Assembly: GCA_000752215.1 (NCBI GenBank)
Contig: CCFG01000017.1
Location: 806,001-870,000 of the forward strand
DNA: 64,000 nt
Source: a bacterium MS4
GTDB lineage: Bacteria; Bacillota; Clostridia; Oscillospirales; Acutalibacteraceae
Direction: 5' to 3'
Made by a program: the position numbers and the translations under genes. A model generated the notes under the pieces. That model saw only the letters and a list, made by a program, of their open reading frames with translations, made no database searches and was not told the origin of the DNA. This document shows, piece after piece, positions 16,827 through 25,492 of the stretch (the first letter of the stretch is position 1; each line of letters begins with the position of its first letter).

Positions 16827-18161
16827 TTAATCCTGGCTGATCAGTTCAAAGCTGTTTTTCACGTCGCCGATGCTGAGGGAAAGCGCGTCGGTCGGCGACG
16901 GGGAACTGGCTGCAAATACCAGATTGTCAGAGTCAAGCAGCTTGTAAAAGCCTGCCGTTCCTGTACCGCTGTCCCATTCCTTCTGGGAGAACACCTGAAT
17001 TTTCAGAAGCGCCGGGCCGAGGGACCCCGAATTTTTTCCCGCCGCATTCCACCGGTAAAACGTAATCATACGCGTCACGGTATCCGTTTTGGTGGTCACT
17101 TTGCCGCGCCACATATCCGGTATCAGGAACCAGTAGCCGTCTGAATAATTCAGGACCATGCTCATCACCCGGACAAACGTGCCGGTCTGGGTGTCGTAGC
17201 GGTGCCAGTTGGTAATATAATCCGCGTCATCCGTTTTTTCGCCGCTGTGGCCCGGCATCAGGTTGACGATCGGAACTTCTATGATTTTATCGCCGTTGAT
17301 ATCCTTGGAAACAACGGACGTATTGCGCATCGTATAATTGGCCGTCTGCGTTTTCACGTCGTAAAACGGGGATCTCAGGCGCTTTGTCTTCTGGTCCCAG
17401 TAAAGGAGCTCCGTCACGAGGGAGCCCTCGTTTTTGATCCCGTCCAGAACAATGCCGTTCTGGTGCTCGTTGATCAGCCCGGCCTTCACGGAGGCGTATT
17501 TGGTAACGCCGCCGTCCATACGGCAGGAGCCCATTACCTCCACGGCGCCGTCCTTGACCCGGAACAGCCGGGCAAGCGCGGGCTGGTCGCCCACGCTGGT
17601 GTTGGCGGTGAAGATCTCATCCCTGCCGTCGCCGTCAAAATCCATCACCGCAAGCTCGGTGTAGGTCTGTTCCAGCTTCAGCTCGTTCATTTTCCCGTTT
17701 TTATAATAATAGACGCAGATGGTGCTGGTATTGTTCAGGCTGCTGCCCCAGCCGACGACGACCTCGCTCTTTCCGTCGCCGTCAAGGTCGCCGAAGCAGA
17801 CTTTATCCACCTGGGCGGCAGGATTGCTGAAAGAGCCCATATCCACCCATTTTCCGTCCTTTTTCATGAACATGATGTTGGTTCCGGAGGTCTCGTCTTC
17901 CTTCTGGTAAATCGCCATGGCCTCGTCGTTTTTATCCCCGCACAGGTCGTGCGTGATAATCGCGGAGCGGTAGTCCCCGCTTTTCGGATATTTCAACGTC
18001 ATCTTCCCGTCGGTTTTGCTTTCCAGCAGCGCGTGAATATCCGCTTTTTCCCCGGTCGGTTTCGGCGGGTGCATCAGCGTCTGGGCGTCAAGGCCGATAA
18101 AGGAGCAGCCCGACAGGGTCACCGCCATTACAAGCGCCATCGCAACGGCTCTCAGCTTCAT
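16827..18161 (-). CDS. Lipoprotein with FG-GAP/VCBS-type repeats
   Basis: A 444-aa predicted lipoprotein. The signal peptide ends at the lipobox LSGC near residue 18. The body contains calcium-binding FG-GAP-like repeats: GDLDGDGKSEVVVGWG near residue 150 and MDFDGDGRDEIFTANT near 195, suggesting a beta-propeller. The ATG at 18159-18161 fits the signal peptide. It is the first gene of a unit with the response regulator and kinase, so it may feed an envelope signal to the kinase or be its main target. No enzymatic motif is seen. Confidence 0.75.
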   Translation of the reverse strand: MKLRAVAMALVMAVTLSGCSFIGLDAQTLMHPPKPTGEKADIHALLESKTDGKMTLKYPKSGDYRSAIITHDLCGDKNDEAMAIYQKEDETSGTNIMFMKKDGKWVDMGSFSNPAAQVDKVCFGDLDGDGKSEVVVGWGSSLNNTSTICVYYYKNGKMNELKLEQTYTELAVMDFDGDGRDEIFTANTSVGDQPALARLFRVKDGAVEVMGSCRMDGGVTKYASVKAGLINEHQNGIVLDGIKNEGSLVTELLYWDQKTKRLRSPFYDVKTQTANYTMRNTSVVSKDINGDKIIEVPIVNLMPGHSGEKTDDADYITNWHRYDTQTGTFVRVMSMVLNYSDGYWFLIPDMWRGKVTTKTDTVTRMITFYRWNAAGKNSGSLGPALLKIQVFSQKEWDSGTGTAGFYKLLDSDNLVFAASSPSPTDALSLSIGDVKNSFELISQD

Positions 18162-18203
18162 TTCACCACGCCTTTCTTTTTTATATTGATTATTTATTAT
18201 ATC

Positions 18204-18231
18204 ATTATATAGCAAAAATGAACAGTATCAA
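18204..18231 (-). promoter_or_regulatory. Promoter of lipoprotein-regulator-kinase unit
   Basis: -35 TTGATA (18226-18231), 16-bp spacer, -10 TATAAT (18204-18209), about 45 bp upstream of the lipoprotein start. Confidence 0.65.
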
Positions 18232-18240
18232 TTATGTTAC

Positions 18241-18269
18241 GAAAAGCGCGCCGAGCAAAGCTCGGCGCG
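18241..18269 (-). terminator. Terminator of the alcohol dehydrogenase gene
   Basis: CGCGCCGAG pairs with CTCGGCGCG across a 5-base loop and is followed on the minus strand by CTTTTCG. It lies 76 bp past the stop codon. Confidence 0.65.
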
Positions 18270-18344
18270 TAAATCATGCGGGGCAGAATGCCGCCGCCAA
18301 ATGCAAAGGACGGCTGCACGGTTTTTTCGCCGGTCCGGGAACGG

Positions 18345-19517
18345 CTATCTGTAGGAGTTTTTCAGTATCGCAAGGCTGTCGTCCCTGGAAAGGGGCACCG
18401 GGTCGACCTCGAAAAGGCCGCCCATGGTCTCTCTTGCGTTCGCCTCGTATTTTTCCAGATTCTCCGGCTTGATTCCGTAATCGCTCATCTTCAGGCCGTC
18501 GACGCCGCAGGCCTGCTGCAGCGCAACCAGCGCTTCGACAAAGTCCGTGGGCTTGGAGGCGTCCGTTTTTCCCAGTGCTCTGGCCATGGCGGTCATACGC
18601 TCCGCGCAGGCCGGACATCCGGCAAAATGCGTATAGTACTCCCGGCTGATCATAATCAGGCCCGCGCCGTGAGGAAGCTTCGGATGGAACGCGCTTAACG
18701 CGTGCTCCAGCGAATGCTCGGAGGTGCACCCGGAGGTCGACTCCACCATGCCGGACAGCGTGTTCGCGAGCGCGACGTCGTCTCTGGCCGCCGCATCGTC
18801 CCCGTTTCTGACCGCCGCCGCAAGGCTTCTGCCAATCAGCTCAATCGCTTTCAGCGCGTAAATGTCGCTCATGGCGTTCGCCGTTTTGTTCAGGTATCCC
18901 TCCGTGCTGTGGAACAGCGCGTCGAACCCCTGATAGGCCGTCAGGTGAGCGGGAACGCTCATCATCAGTTCGGAATCGACGATGGACAGGACGGGAAAAG
19001 TCTTGTCATAGCCGAAGCCGATCTTTTCATTGGTGTCCGACTTGGTCGTGACCGTCCACGGGTCCGCCTCCGTACCGGTACCCGCGGTTGTGGTGATCGC
19101 CACGATGGGCAGCGGGTCGTTCGGGACGGGCAGCCCTTTTCCGCTTCCGCCGGAAACGTAATCCCAGTAATCGCCCTCGTTGACCGCCATGACCGCGATG
19201 GCTTTGGCCGCGTCTATGCTGCTTCCGCCTCCCAGACCGATGACAAAATCACAGCCGTTTTCCCGCGCAGCACGGGCGCCTTCCATCACATGCTCCCTGA
19301 TCGGGTTGGGAAGGATCTTGTCAAACAGCCTGTGCTCCACACCGGCCTTGTCAAGCTGTTCCTCCAGCCGCTGCAGATAGCCGAACTTTTTGACGGAAGT
19401 CCCGCTGGAAGTGACGATCAGCGCTTTTTTCCCCGGCAGGACCTGACGGCTTAAACGGTTCAGCTGCCCTCTGCCGAACAGAATACGCGTGGGAATATAA
19501 TAGTCAAAGCTTTCCAT
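18345..19517 (-). CDS. Iron-containing alcohol dehydrogenase
   Basis: A 390-aa group III (Fe-ADH) enzyme, cytoplasmic, reducing an aldehyde or ketone with NAD(P)H. The nucleotide-binding GLGGGSSIDAAKAIA motif is near residue 97. Metal ligands are carried by the conserved GFDALFHSTEGYL and SEHSLEHALSAFHPKLPHG blocks. Length and layout match butanol-dehydrogenase-like members, but substrate cannot be read from sequence. It stands alone between terminators. The promoter has the hallmark geometry of MerR-family control. Confidence 0.9.
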   Translation of the reverse strand: MESFDYYIPTRILFGRGQLNRLSRQVLPGKKALIVTSSGTSVKKFGYLQRLEEQLDKAGVEHRLFDKILPNPIREHVMEGARAARENGCDFVIGLGGGSSIDAAKAIAVMAVNEGDYWDYVSGGSGKGLPVPNDPLPIVAITTTAGTGTEADPWTVTTKSDTNEKIGFGYDKTFPVLSIVDSELMMSVPAHLTAYQGFDALFHSTEGYLNKTANAMSDIYALKAIELIGRSLAAAVRNGDDAAARDDVALANTLSGMVESTSGCTSEHSLEHALSAFHPKLPHGAGLIMISREYYTHFAGCPACAERMTAMARALGKTDASKPTDFVEALVALQQACGVDGLKMSDYGIKPENLEKYEANARETMGGLFEVDPVPLSRDDSLAILKNSYR

Positions 19518-19560
19518 AACATCATTCTCCTTCTCTGTCTGATGATTTTGTACTGATCTT

Positions 19561-19591
19561 ATGCTAAACCCTCGAGTGTACTCGAAGTCAA
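19561..19591 (-). promoter_or_regulatory. MerR-type promoter of the alcohol dehydrogenase
   Basis: -35 TTGACT (19586-19591) and -10 TAGCAT (19561-19566) are separated by 19 bp. The spacer contains the dyad TCGAG-TACA-CTCGA. An overlong spacer with a central dyad is the signature of MerR-family activation; AdhR-like regulators control alcohol dehydrogenase genes in Firmicutes. No merR gene is present in the window. Confidence 0.6.
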
Positions 19592-19633
19592 TAGTGAAAA
19601 AAGATTTATGAGAATTATGCCCGGACTTTTATT

Positions 19634-19681
19634 AAAAAAATCAGGGCGCCGCGGGGATTCAGCAAACCCCTCGGCGCCCTG
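19634..19681 (-). terminator. Terminator of the DUF5107/ABC operon
   Basis: CAGGGCGCCG (19642-19651) pairs with CGGCGCCCTG, and the hairpin is followed on the minus strand by ATTTTTTT. It lies about 17 bp past the DUF5107 stop codon. Confidence 0.85.
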
Positions 19682-19697
19682 TGAAGAACGCGCTTTT

Positions 19698-21731
19698 TCA
19701 GCGCGAAGGCAGCGTCATACGGAAATCCAGATTGTAGGGCGGGTCGAGTGTGGCCCGCGCTTCGTCCAGAAGCGTTCTCCAGTCCGGCTCCCCCCTCTGC
19801 CGTGCCAGCCGCACGGCCTGCGTCATGAACCAGGTGTCGAGCAGCATGGTCTCCCCCTCGCGCATCACGGCAAAAGGAAACGCAAACTGTTCCTCCAGAA
19901 AATCCCACTTTTCCAGTTCAAAGGCGGCGCACACGGTGCTCAGCCGCACCCGCTCCGCAGCCTTCAGCGAATCCGGAAGCGCGCGGTAGCAGTCCCACGC
20001 CTTCTGAAAGCGACCGGCCTTTGTGAAGATGTCGATCGCGTCCTGCGCCATGACCTCGGACTGTTCGGCGCCGCCCAGAGCCAGCGCCTGTTCCATATAG
20101 GAGCAGGCCGCTTCCAGCCGGCCGTCCTGCATCATGGCCTGCGCCAGGTTCCGGCAGCAGATCGCCGTGGGACGGATGGCGAGGGACTGCTCCATCGCGC
20201 CGATTCCCTCCTGCCATTTGCCGCTCTCGTAAAGCATCAGCCCCAGGTGTAACAGCGCCTGCGCGCTTCTGTTTTCCTCTTTTTCCAGAGAAGCAACCAG
20301 AAGCGCCGTCCAGCGGGAATCCGTCATCCAGGAAACGGGCAGCCCCTTTTCCTGTTCGGGCATCCGGCCCGTTTGCAGCAGGTCGAGCCACGGCACCTGC
20401 TTTTCACCAAGCGTTTCCGTTGGGAAAACGAGGCCCTTCGGAATCATCTCCGGGTCGCGGGCGGCTTCCAGCGCGCCCCAGCCGCTGCCAAAATGCAGCA
20501 CCTCGTCCGGCGAAGTATCCTCCAGCGCTCCGTAAAGGCTGTCCGCCCGCAGCAGTTCTTCCTCGCTCAGGCGGCGGTCGATCAGGCTGTGAATATACTG
20601 CTTGGAGGCTTCCCAGTCACCAAAGGCTTTCTGCGTGTCGGCCTCCATCCCGCCGAAAACCTGTGTGAACCGCACGCAGCCGTTCGGCCCGATATCCTCG
20701 CCGTGCACCTGCGAAGGGGATAAGCCCGCCTGAATCTCAAGGTAGTTCCCTTCCCCGTCCCGCGAAAGGAAGTCCTTCCAGTGGCAGCCTCCGCGCTGCA
20801 TGCCCCAGCAAAACATTTTCCGGTAGCACAGCGCCGCGGTGGAGCGTTCCCAGAACGCGGAGCCGTCGTCGTACACCGCCGCCTCCCACGCGTCGGACAG
20901 GGCGTGCCGGTTCTGGAAGAAATATTCGCTGGAATACGTGAGGTTCTGCGGATAGCTCGCGTCCAGCCCGTTCAGGCTTTTCAAATACGGCATGGTGTCG
21001 TGGGCAAAGCCGTGGGCGGAATTCTGCGAGCCCATGGTTTCCGGCCTGATGCAGACGACCCCGTCTCTCTGCGACAGGACGCGGACATTCCGTTCCTCGC
21101 GCACCGCGATATTGGTCCACCAGTAAAGCGGCACCGCGCGGGGCTGCGTATTGAGGATTTTCACATGGGCGAACAGCCGGTCGGAATCCTCCGGCAGGTG
21201 GAAATCGATCTGCAGGAAGAAGCATTTCTGCCGCTCGTACTCATACATGCGCAGGAACGGTTCCCTGTCCTTTCCCGTACAGCGGGCAAAAAACATCGGC
21301 TCGCAGGTCAGGCAGGTGTGGCCGAACTGCCCCAGATTCCACTCGATGCCGCCGGAGAACCACGCGTTGCGGATCGCAAGGTTGGCAAGGCGGAAAACCG
21401 GGTTGGAAAACAGGAGCTCCCGTCCCGCCCTTTTGTCGAAAAGCGACCACAGCCGCCCGCCGAAATCGGCGAGAAAGACGGCGCGCAGAAAATCGTTCTC
21501 CATAACAATGGTTTTCAGCTCCCGCGGCTTCAGGTCGCGGTGGAAGCTGTCCTGAACCGTATAGGGCAGCTCGCGGAAACCGGTCTGGTAGGCGAAGCCC
21601 TTTTTCTCGCTTTCCAGCAGGCCCGCGTCGATCAGGGGGTTTTCCTGCGCGCGGTCGCGGAAGCGCGGCAGAGGATTCCCGTTTTCCAGCGCGGTGCCGG
21701 GTATTTTCAGCAGCGACGGATAAATTTTCAA
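19698..21731 (-). CDS. DUF5107 protein with C-terminal TPR region
   Basis: A 677-aa protein. Residues about 60-330 fit DUF5107, a beta-sandwich family probably related to galactose-mutarotase-like folds, with FGGRLWSLFDKRAGRELLF as a typical block. Residues about 470-640 are helical TPR-like repeats (for example ALLHLGLMLYESGKWQEGIG). There is no signal peptide, so it should be cytoplasmic. The start is a TTG with AGGGGGA nine bases upstream. As the last gene of a sugar ABC operon it is likely to act on the imported sugar; the reaction is unknown. Confidence 0.75.
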   Translation of the reverse strand: MKIYPSLLKIPGTALENGNPLPRFRDRAQENPLIDAGLLESEKKGFAYQTGFRELPYTVQDSFHRDLKPRELKTIVMENDFLRAVFLADFGGRLWSLFDKRAGRELLFSNPVFRLANLAIRNAWFSGGIEWNLGQFGHTCLTCEPMFFARCTGKDREPFLRMYEYERQKCFFLQIDFHLPEDSDRLFAHVKILNTQPRAVPLYWWTNIAVREERNVRVLSQRDGVVCIRPETMGSQNSAHGFAHDTMPYLKSLNGLDASYPQNLTYSSEYFFQNRHALSDAWEAAVYDDGSAFWERSTAALCYRKMFCWGMQRGGCHWKDFLSRDGEGNYLEIQAGLSPSQVHGEDIGPNGCVRFTQVFGGMEADTQKAFGDWEASKQYIHSLIDRRLSEEELLRADSLYGALEDTSPDEVLHFGSGWGALEAARDPEMIPKGLVFPTETLGEKQVPWLDLLQTGRMPEQEKGLPVSWMTDSRWTALLVASLEKEENRSAQALLHLGLMLYESGKWQEGIGAMEQSLAIRPTAICCRNLAQAMMQDGRLEAACSYMEQALALGGAEQSEVMAQDAIDIFTKAGRFQKAWDCYRALPDSLKAAERVRLSTVCAAFELEKWDFLEEQFAFPFAVMREGETMLLDTWFMTQAVRLARQRGEPDWRTLLDEARATLDPPYNLDFRMTLPSR

Positions 21732-21771
21732 TCGAAACGTCCCCCTTGTTTTATTGACCGCAATGCCGGCC

Positions 21772-22638
21772 TTACCCTTTGATGGCTCCGCCGGTCACGC
21801 TGGCAATGATCTTTTCCGAAAGGAAGATATACAGAATGAACGTCGGCAGGAACACAATGACCACCGCCGCGAACATGCCGCCCCAGTCCCCCGTATAGCG
21901 CATGGACTGGATCATGGAGTACAGGCCGACGGCGACCGGGCGGGTCTTTGCCGTATTGGCGAAAATCAGGGAAATAAAATACTCGTTCCAGATGGTGATG
22001 AAGTTGAAAATCGTCACCGTGATGATACCGGGCTGCGCCAGCGGCAGCATAATCATCCAGAACGTTTTCATGGGCGAACAGCCGTCGATGGCCGCGGCCT
22101 CCTCAAACGTAACCGAAAGATTGTGGAAAAAGGTATTCAAAAAGAAGACGGTAAACGGAACGTTGATCGCTATGTAAAGGAAAATCAGCAGCCCTCTGGA
22201 CTGGGTGACATGCATCTGGCTGAACAGTGCGAACAGAGGCATAATAATCATGATCGCGGGAATCCCCAGCGCGGTCGCAAATAAATTCTGGAGAAACCCG
22301 TTGCCGCGGAATTTGAAGCGGCTGAGCACATAGGCGGCCGGCGCGGCAACAATAATGACAACCGTGCAGGAAATCAGCGTGTAGACAAGGGAATTCATAA
22401 AATAGCTGGACACCTTATGGGTTTTCCACGCCTTCACGTAGTTTTCCGGGTGCAGCCCGGTTGCGAATTTGAACAGATTGCCGTCAAAAATCTCTCTGGT
22501 GGTGGAGAATGACGCCAAGACAATCCAGCCGATCAGCACAAAGGTAAAAACGACCCAGATTCCGACGATCAGATAGCCCGGAGCAAGGGCCAGTTCTTTT
22601 TTCCAATTGGTTTTCTGCCTGATTTTTTTATTAGCCAT
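21772..22638 (-). CDS. Carbohydrate ABC transporter permease (MalG type)
   Basis: A 288-aa inner-membrane permease of the CUT1 family with six membrane segments. The EAA loop is visible as EEAAAIDGCSPMKTFWMIMLPL, where the ATPase docks. It begins 13 bp after the MalF-type permease stop codon and follows AAGGGGGA. No ATPase gene is in the operon, which is usual for CUT1 systems served by a shared MsmK-type ATPase. The substrate is inferred from the AraC regulon to be an amino sugar or galactose-type sugar. Confidence 0.92.
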   Translation of the reverse strand: MANKKIRQKTNWKKELALAPGYLIVGIWVVFTFVLIGWIVLASFSTTREIFDGNLFKFATGLHPENYVKAWKTHKVSSYFMNSLVYTLISCTVVIIVAAPAAYVLSRFKFRGNGFLQNLFATALGIPAIMIIMPLFALFSQMHVTQSRGLLIFLYIAINVPFTVFFLNTFFHNLSVTFEEAAAIDGCSPMKTFWMIMLPLAQPGIITVTIFNFITIWNEYFISLIFANTAKTRPVAVGLYSMIQSMRYTGDWGGMFAAVVIVFLPTFILYIFLSEKIIASVTGGAIKG

Positions 22639-22651
22639 TGTTCATTCCCCC

Positions 22652-23563
22652 TTAAAGCTCAACGTCGTCGTGACGGACAATGAGCTGCGTAAACAGAAAG
22701 ACAATCACGACCACAATGGTCAGGATGACGCCGATCGCCGCCCCCGCTCCGGAATCGCGCACCGTAATGGCCGAGTTGCTCGCGCCGAAAACCAGCTCAT
22801 ACATATAGGACATCGGCGTGACGGTGCTCGCGCTCAGGTTTACGGGCGAAAACAGCTGGCTCCATACAAAGAAAGCCATGGTGCTGACGGTCCAGAGCAC
22901 GATATTCGTGCGGCAGACCCCCTTCAGAAGGGGAAGCGTAATTTTTGAAAACCGCTGGAACACGTTGGCCCCCTCGATGGTGGCGGCCTCGTAAAAATCC
23001 ACCGGTATCCGTTCGATCCCGCTCATCCAGATCAGCATATGATACCCCACCATGCCGAAGCAGTAGGCGACGAGCATGCTCCAGAACACCATTTCAGGGC
23101 CGGTCCACTGCGTGGCGGCCGCTTCCGAAAAGCCGAGGGTTTTCAGGATCGAGCTGAGAAGGCCGAAATTGGGATTGTAAACATAGTTGATCCACATGGT
23201 CCCCATAGCGACCGCCGAAATGACGTTCGGCAGGTAGATAACGGAGCGGAAAAAGCTTTTCCCGTGGACTCCGCTGGTCAGGATCACCCCGAAAAGCAGC
23301 GAGACCAGCATGACGCCGACACCGCCCACAAGCCAGATCAGGCTGATATTCTGCATCGCGCTCATAAAAAGGGGCGTATGGAAAAGGGTCCTGAAATTCC
23401 CCATCCCGTTAAACTTCCAACCCGAGACGGCATCCGTAACGCCCTCTACTTTAAAGAAGCTCATAATGACGGTCCTTATGGTAGGATACAGGAAAACCAC
23501 GGTGTACAGAAAAATCGCGGGCGCCAGAAAAATAACAATCATTGATTTATTTTTTGTTTTCAT
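22652..23563 (-). CDS. Carbohydrate ABC transporter permease (MalF type)
   Basis: A 303-aa CUT1 permease beginning MKTKNKSMIVIFLAPAIFLY, with six membrane segments and the EAA loop YEAATIEGANVFQRFSKITL. The ATG at 23561-23563 follows GGGAGGTTCTT; upstream in-frame codons lie in the leader and are not supported. It pairs with the downstream permease and the upstream binding protein to form the importer. Confidence 0.93.
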   Translation of the reverse strand: MKTKNKSMIVIFLAPAIFLYTVVFLYPTIRTVIMSFFKVEGVTDAVSGWKFNGMGNFRTLFHTPLFMSAMQNISLIWLVGGVGVMLVSLLFGVILTSGVHGKSFFRSVIYLPNVISAVAMGTMWINYVYNPNFGLLSSILKTLGFSEAAATQWTGPEMVFWSMLVAYCFGMVGYHMLIWMSGIERIPVDFYEAATIEGANVFQRFSKITLPLLKGVCRTNIVLWTVSTMAFFVWSQLFSPVNLSASTVTPMSYMYELVFGASNSAITVRDSGAGAAIGVILTIVVVIVFLFTQLIVRHDDVEL

Positions 23564-23645
23564 AAGAACCTCCCGAGAATTCCATGGACAAAAGGGCGGC
23601 AGCGTAAACACGATGCCGCCCTTTCCCCGCCGTTGTGTTATTGCA

Positions 23646-24944
23646 TTATTTCTTCATTGCGTCTGCAAAGCCCTTTGCGTCAAGCTTGCCGCTGACCAGC
23701 AGGGCGAAATTGGTTTTGATCTTCGCGTTGATGTCCGCGTCGTTTTCCATGCCGACCGCCCAGGGATACCGGGTAGTGGTCGCATCCAGAACCGCCTTGG
23801 CGTCCGCAAGCTGCGTCGGCCAAGTCGCGTCGTTCGCCATCGGAACGCCGATGGAATTTTGCGCGAGCTTGGTGTCCCATTCGCCGGTAGTCATAAAGAC
23901 GATGAACTTGAAAGCTTCCTCCGCGTGCTTGCTGTCCTTATTGATGCCGAAGCACTGCGCGCCGTACTGGTTGGCCTCCGGGCCATCGCCGTCCTTGCCG
24001 ACCGCCGGATACGCGAAGGTGCCCCAGTTGAAGTCCGCCGGAGCGGAATTTTTGATTTCATTCGGGAGCCAGGTCCCGTTCAGATACATGGCTACGTTGC
24101 CGCTTGCGACTTCCTGCTGGCCCGCGGGATAGATATTTCCGGCCGCGTTCTTGGATATGTAGCCCTTGTCGTACATTTCCTTCCACTGCTCGCCGAAGGT
24201 CTGAACGGCGGGATCGTCGATCTTCTTGTTCTCGACCATGGCAAGCGTTTTGTCCTTGCCGATCAGGCGGCCCATATGGTAGCCGAACAAAGAAGCCATA
24301 TACGCGTCGTCCACGGTAATCGGGGTCTTGCCGGCCGCCTTGATCTTGGCGCAGGCGTCAAGCCACTCTTCCCAGGTTTTGGGAACCGCCGTAATCCCGG
24401 CTGTCTTGAAGATGTCCTTGTTGTACATGACAAGGAAGGTGGACGGCTGGTAAGGGATGGTGGAAAGCTTTCCGTCCGGCCCGAGGGAACGGGCAAGGTC
24501 GACCAGCTTCTTGTTGATCACATCGGTCAGCGGCTTGCCGTCCGTGGTGTCGTAGGACTTGGCGGCCAGGTCTTCCACATTGAGCAGGTATTTGCCCCAT
24601 GTGCCGTTTACACGCTCGACGTCCTCGTCAAAGAGATCGATTTCCTGTCCGGCGTCCAGCGCGGGCTGAAGGGTCTTGCGGATATCGCGGCCCTGCCAGT
24701 TGATGTCGACGGTGATTCCCGTCTTCTCCTTGAAGGCTTCCGCCGCTTCCGCAATGGTCTGTCCCTGCGGCTCGGTTTCGTTCCACATGGAGTAATAAGT
24801 AACGGTTACGTCACTCTTCGCGTCTCCGGTGGACGCTTCGCCGGAAGCAGCCGGGGCCGATGACTGAGCAGCTCCGCCGCAGCCGCCGAGCGCCATGGCG
24901 CAGATTAAAACAATGGCCATAAGAGAACATAATTTCTTTTTCAT
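23646..24944 (-). CDS. Extracellular sugar-binding lipoprotein
   Basis: A 432-aa family 1 solute-binding protein. The signal peptide MKKKLCSLMAIVLICAMALG ends at the lipobox GGCG, giving a lipid-anchored receptor. A Ser/Ala/Gly linker precedes the binding fold, which has the usual WNETEPQG start and a GNVAMYLNGTWLPNE block. The ATG at 24942-24944 follows AGGAGGTCTG. It is the first gene of the transporter operon, downstream of paired TTGTGCAA repeats that are probably bound by the divergent AraC regulator. Confidence 0.93.
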   Translation of the reverse strand: MKKKLCSLMAIVLICAMALGGCGGAAQSSAPAASGEASTGDAKSDVTVTYYSMWNETEPQGQTIAEAAEAFKEKTGITVDINWQGRDIRKTLQPALDAGQEIDLFDEDVERVNGTWGKYLLNVEDLAAKSYDTTDGKPLTDVINKKLVDLARSLGPDGKLSTIPYQPSTFLVMYNKDIFKTAGITAVPKTWEEWLDACAKIKAAGKTPITVDDAYMASLFGYHMGRLIGKDKTLAMVENKKIDDPAVQTFGEQWKEMYDKGYISKNAAGNIYPAGQQEVASGNVAMYLNGTWLPNEIKNSAPADFNWGTFAYPAVGKDGDGPEANQYGAQCFGINKDSKHAEEAFKFIVFMTTGEWDTKLAQNSIGVPMANDATWPTQLADAKAVLDATTTRYPWAVGMENDADINAKIKTNFALLVSGKLDAKGFADAMKK

Positions 24945-25105
24945 TTTCAGACCTCCTAATTTTATGTTTGAATTTGAGGCACACCTAATTTGCATATTGA
25001 CCAATAAATCGGATTCGAGTGTTTCATTTTTATCCAATTCGCCGTTCAACATCCCTATTTTACGGTGTTTTCACCAATATTGATTTAGAATTTTTTGCAT
25101 TAAAT

Positions 25106-25131
25106 TTGCACAATCCATTTAGGTTGCACAA
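25106..25131 (-). promoter_or_regulatory. AraC-type operator: paired TTGTGCAA repeats (transporter side)
   Basis: Two direct repeats TTGTGCAA occupy 25124-25131 and 25106-25113 on the minus strand, 18 bp start to start. The proximal one would overlap a -35 region. The same pair with the same 18-bp spacing precedes the nucleotidyltransferase gene at 27455-27480. Direct half-sites overlapping -35 are typical of AraC-family activators. Confidence 0.6.
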
Positions 25132-25224
25132 AAGGTCTTTTGCTTTCACAGGGACGATTTTCTTCCCGTTTTGCGGGCGGGCCCCGTCCCGCGACAAATT
25201 CCGTATCAGCTTACTCCCCGGAAA

Positions 25225-25274
25225 ACAAAAAAGGCGCCCCCGTTCAGCCGAACGCAGCGCCTTTGCCTTGTGTT
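25225..25274 (-). ncRNA. Short terminated transcript, possible small RNA or attenuator
   Basis: A consensus promoter at 25281-25309 should start transcription near 25274. Within about 10 bases a hairpin begins: GCGC outer arms (outer stem 25230-25237 with 25257-25264) and an inner CGTTC/GAACG stem, followed by TTTTTTG. The product would be about 50 nt. Its end lies about 280 bp upstream of the binding-protein gene, so it is either an independent small RNA or a terminated leader. No known riboswitch was recognised. The remainder of the 24945-25492 gap holds the operators listed here. Confidence 0.4.
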
Positions 25275-25280
25275 GCTCGT

Positions 25281-25309
25281 ATTATAGCAACGGCCATTTC
25301 ATTTGTCAA
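25281..25309 (-). promoter_or_regulatory. Perfect sigma-70 consensus promoter
   Basis: -35 TTGACA (25304-25309), exactly 17 bp, -10 TATAAT (25281-25286). Both hexamers match consensus fully, which is rare. The hairpin-terminator at 25225-25264 follows immediately. Confidence 0.75.
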
Positions 25310-25343
25310 TTCGCAAAACGGATAAAAGCGCCGGAAAACGGCC

Positions 25344-25361
25344 ATTGTACAAATTTTATGC
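25344..25361 (+). promoter_or_regulatory. Single AraC-type half site ahead of araC
   Basis: The 18-mer here matches the extended transporter-side site (25097-25114, minus strand) at 16 of 18 positions, with TTGTACAA in place of TTGTGCAA. Only one copy is seen, suggesting autoregulation of the AraC gene that starts at 25493. Confidence 0.4.
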
Positions 25362-25492
25362 GCAGAATGACAAACCTTCTCCAGCCGATGATTCCCAGCC
25401 CGGATATTTCCGTATTGAAATATTCACAGAGAAAAGGAATGCTATGATTAAATATTATAAAAAGGCTTGATACAGGTAAGGAGCTGAGACTG

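Noticed and set aside
25225-25264. Known riboswitch upstream of the sugar ABC operon
   Set aside because: The hairpin begins within about 10 nt of the predicted transcript start, leaving no room for an aptamer, and no conserved riboswitch sequence is seen.
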